The notes below the pieces were generated by a model. It was given only the letters and a program-made list of their open reading frames with translations. It had not been told where the DNA came from and made no database searches. 22,911 nucleotides of DNA, from contig HF988107.1 in NCBI GenBank assembly GCA_000434635.1, positions 15,241 to 38,151 of the forward strand, written 5' to 3'. A program made the translations under genes and the position numbers. The stretch comes from Firmicutes bacterium CAG:110. GTDB lineage: Bacteria; Bacillota; Clostridia; Oscillospirales; Oscillospiraceae. Within the stretch, counting starts at the first letter, position 1. Each line of letters starts with the position of its first letter. Positions 22,871 to 22,911 of the stretch are shown here, in pieces.

Positions 22871-22874
22871 GAAA
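22853..22874. repeat. Perfect 22-base palindrome upstream of the sigma gene
   Basis: Half-site TTTCTTGAGAA (22853-22863) is followed without spacer by its exact complement ending at 22874. The centre is a GAATTC. Perfect symmetry over 22 bases, overlapping the putative -35, suggests an operator for a dimeric regulator; no T-run follows, so it is not a typical terminator. Confidence 0.7.
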
Positions 22875-22895
22875 ATTTTAGATACGAAAAGGCGG

Positions 22896-22911
22896 CGTGG
22901 CCGAAGCCACG
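22896..22911 (-). terminator. Terminator-like hairpin cut by the window edge
   Basis: CGTGGC (22896-22901) pairs with GCCACG (22906-22911) around a CGAA loop (TTCG on the minus strand). On the minus strand it is followed by CCGCC and then TTTT, and the stem probably continues past the window end. It would terminate a minus-strand gene lying beyond the window. Confidence 0.5.

Noticed and set aside
1..22911. tRNA, rRNA, CRISPR array, transposase, integrase or phage genes
   Set aside because: None was seen: no clustered spaced direct repeats, no recognisable transposase or integrase peptides, and no conserved tRNA-like segments in the gaps.

Overview
The window looks like a chromosomal segment of a moderately GC-rich Gram-positive anaerobe in the Clostridia, most likely an Oscillospiraceae/Ruminococcaceae-type gut bacterium. 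The grounds are strong AGGAGG-type ribosome sites, an LPxTG wall-anchored protein, GLUG repeats, a DUF4179 anti-sigma-type protein and a large 2-hydroxyacyl-CoA dehydratase activase-like protein. The taxonomic placement is an inference. No rRNA, tRNA, insertion sequence, CRISPR array or phage gene was found.

Layout. Bases 1-555 (+) hold the end of a shikimate kinase-like gene and aroQ. Bases 592-1655 (-) hold a LUD-domain protein followed by a GtrA-like membrane protein. Bases 1735-3353 (+) hold a type I DAHP synthase and a cysteine-rich DUF2284 protein. Bases 3354-3575 are a gene-free convergent gap packed with RNA-like hairpins, ending in a strong terminator. Bases 3576-9614 (-) carry gltB-gltD, the two subunits of NADPH-type glutamate synthase, behind a clear promoter and a leader that folds like a terminator. 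Bases 9899-11185 (-) carry a CmpB-type putative permease and a small AT-richer lipoprotein. Divergent from them, 11442-16626 (+) carries an MMPL/RND-type exporter overlapping by 8 bases with a wall-anchored GLUG-repeat surface protein. Bases 16789-21030 (+) encode a 1413-residue CoA-dehydratase activase-like protein. Bases 21069-22786 (-) encode an ECF-type sigma factor overlapping by 4 bases with its probable DUF4179 anti-sigma partner.

How the genes work together. Three genes belong to the shikimate pathway (aroK-like, aroQ, DAHP synthase) and two make glutamate from glutamine and 2-oxoglutarate, so the left half is central amino-acid biosynthesis. The right half is envelope and regulation: exporter plus wall-anchored protein, lipoprotein plus membrane protein, and a sigma/anti-sigma pair.

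The least ordinary items are the structured 3359-3570 gap, the possible attenuator ahead of gltB, the exporter/surface-protein pair with a period-8 tail on the exporter, and a perfect 22-base palindrome over the promoter region of the sigma gene.
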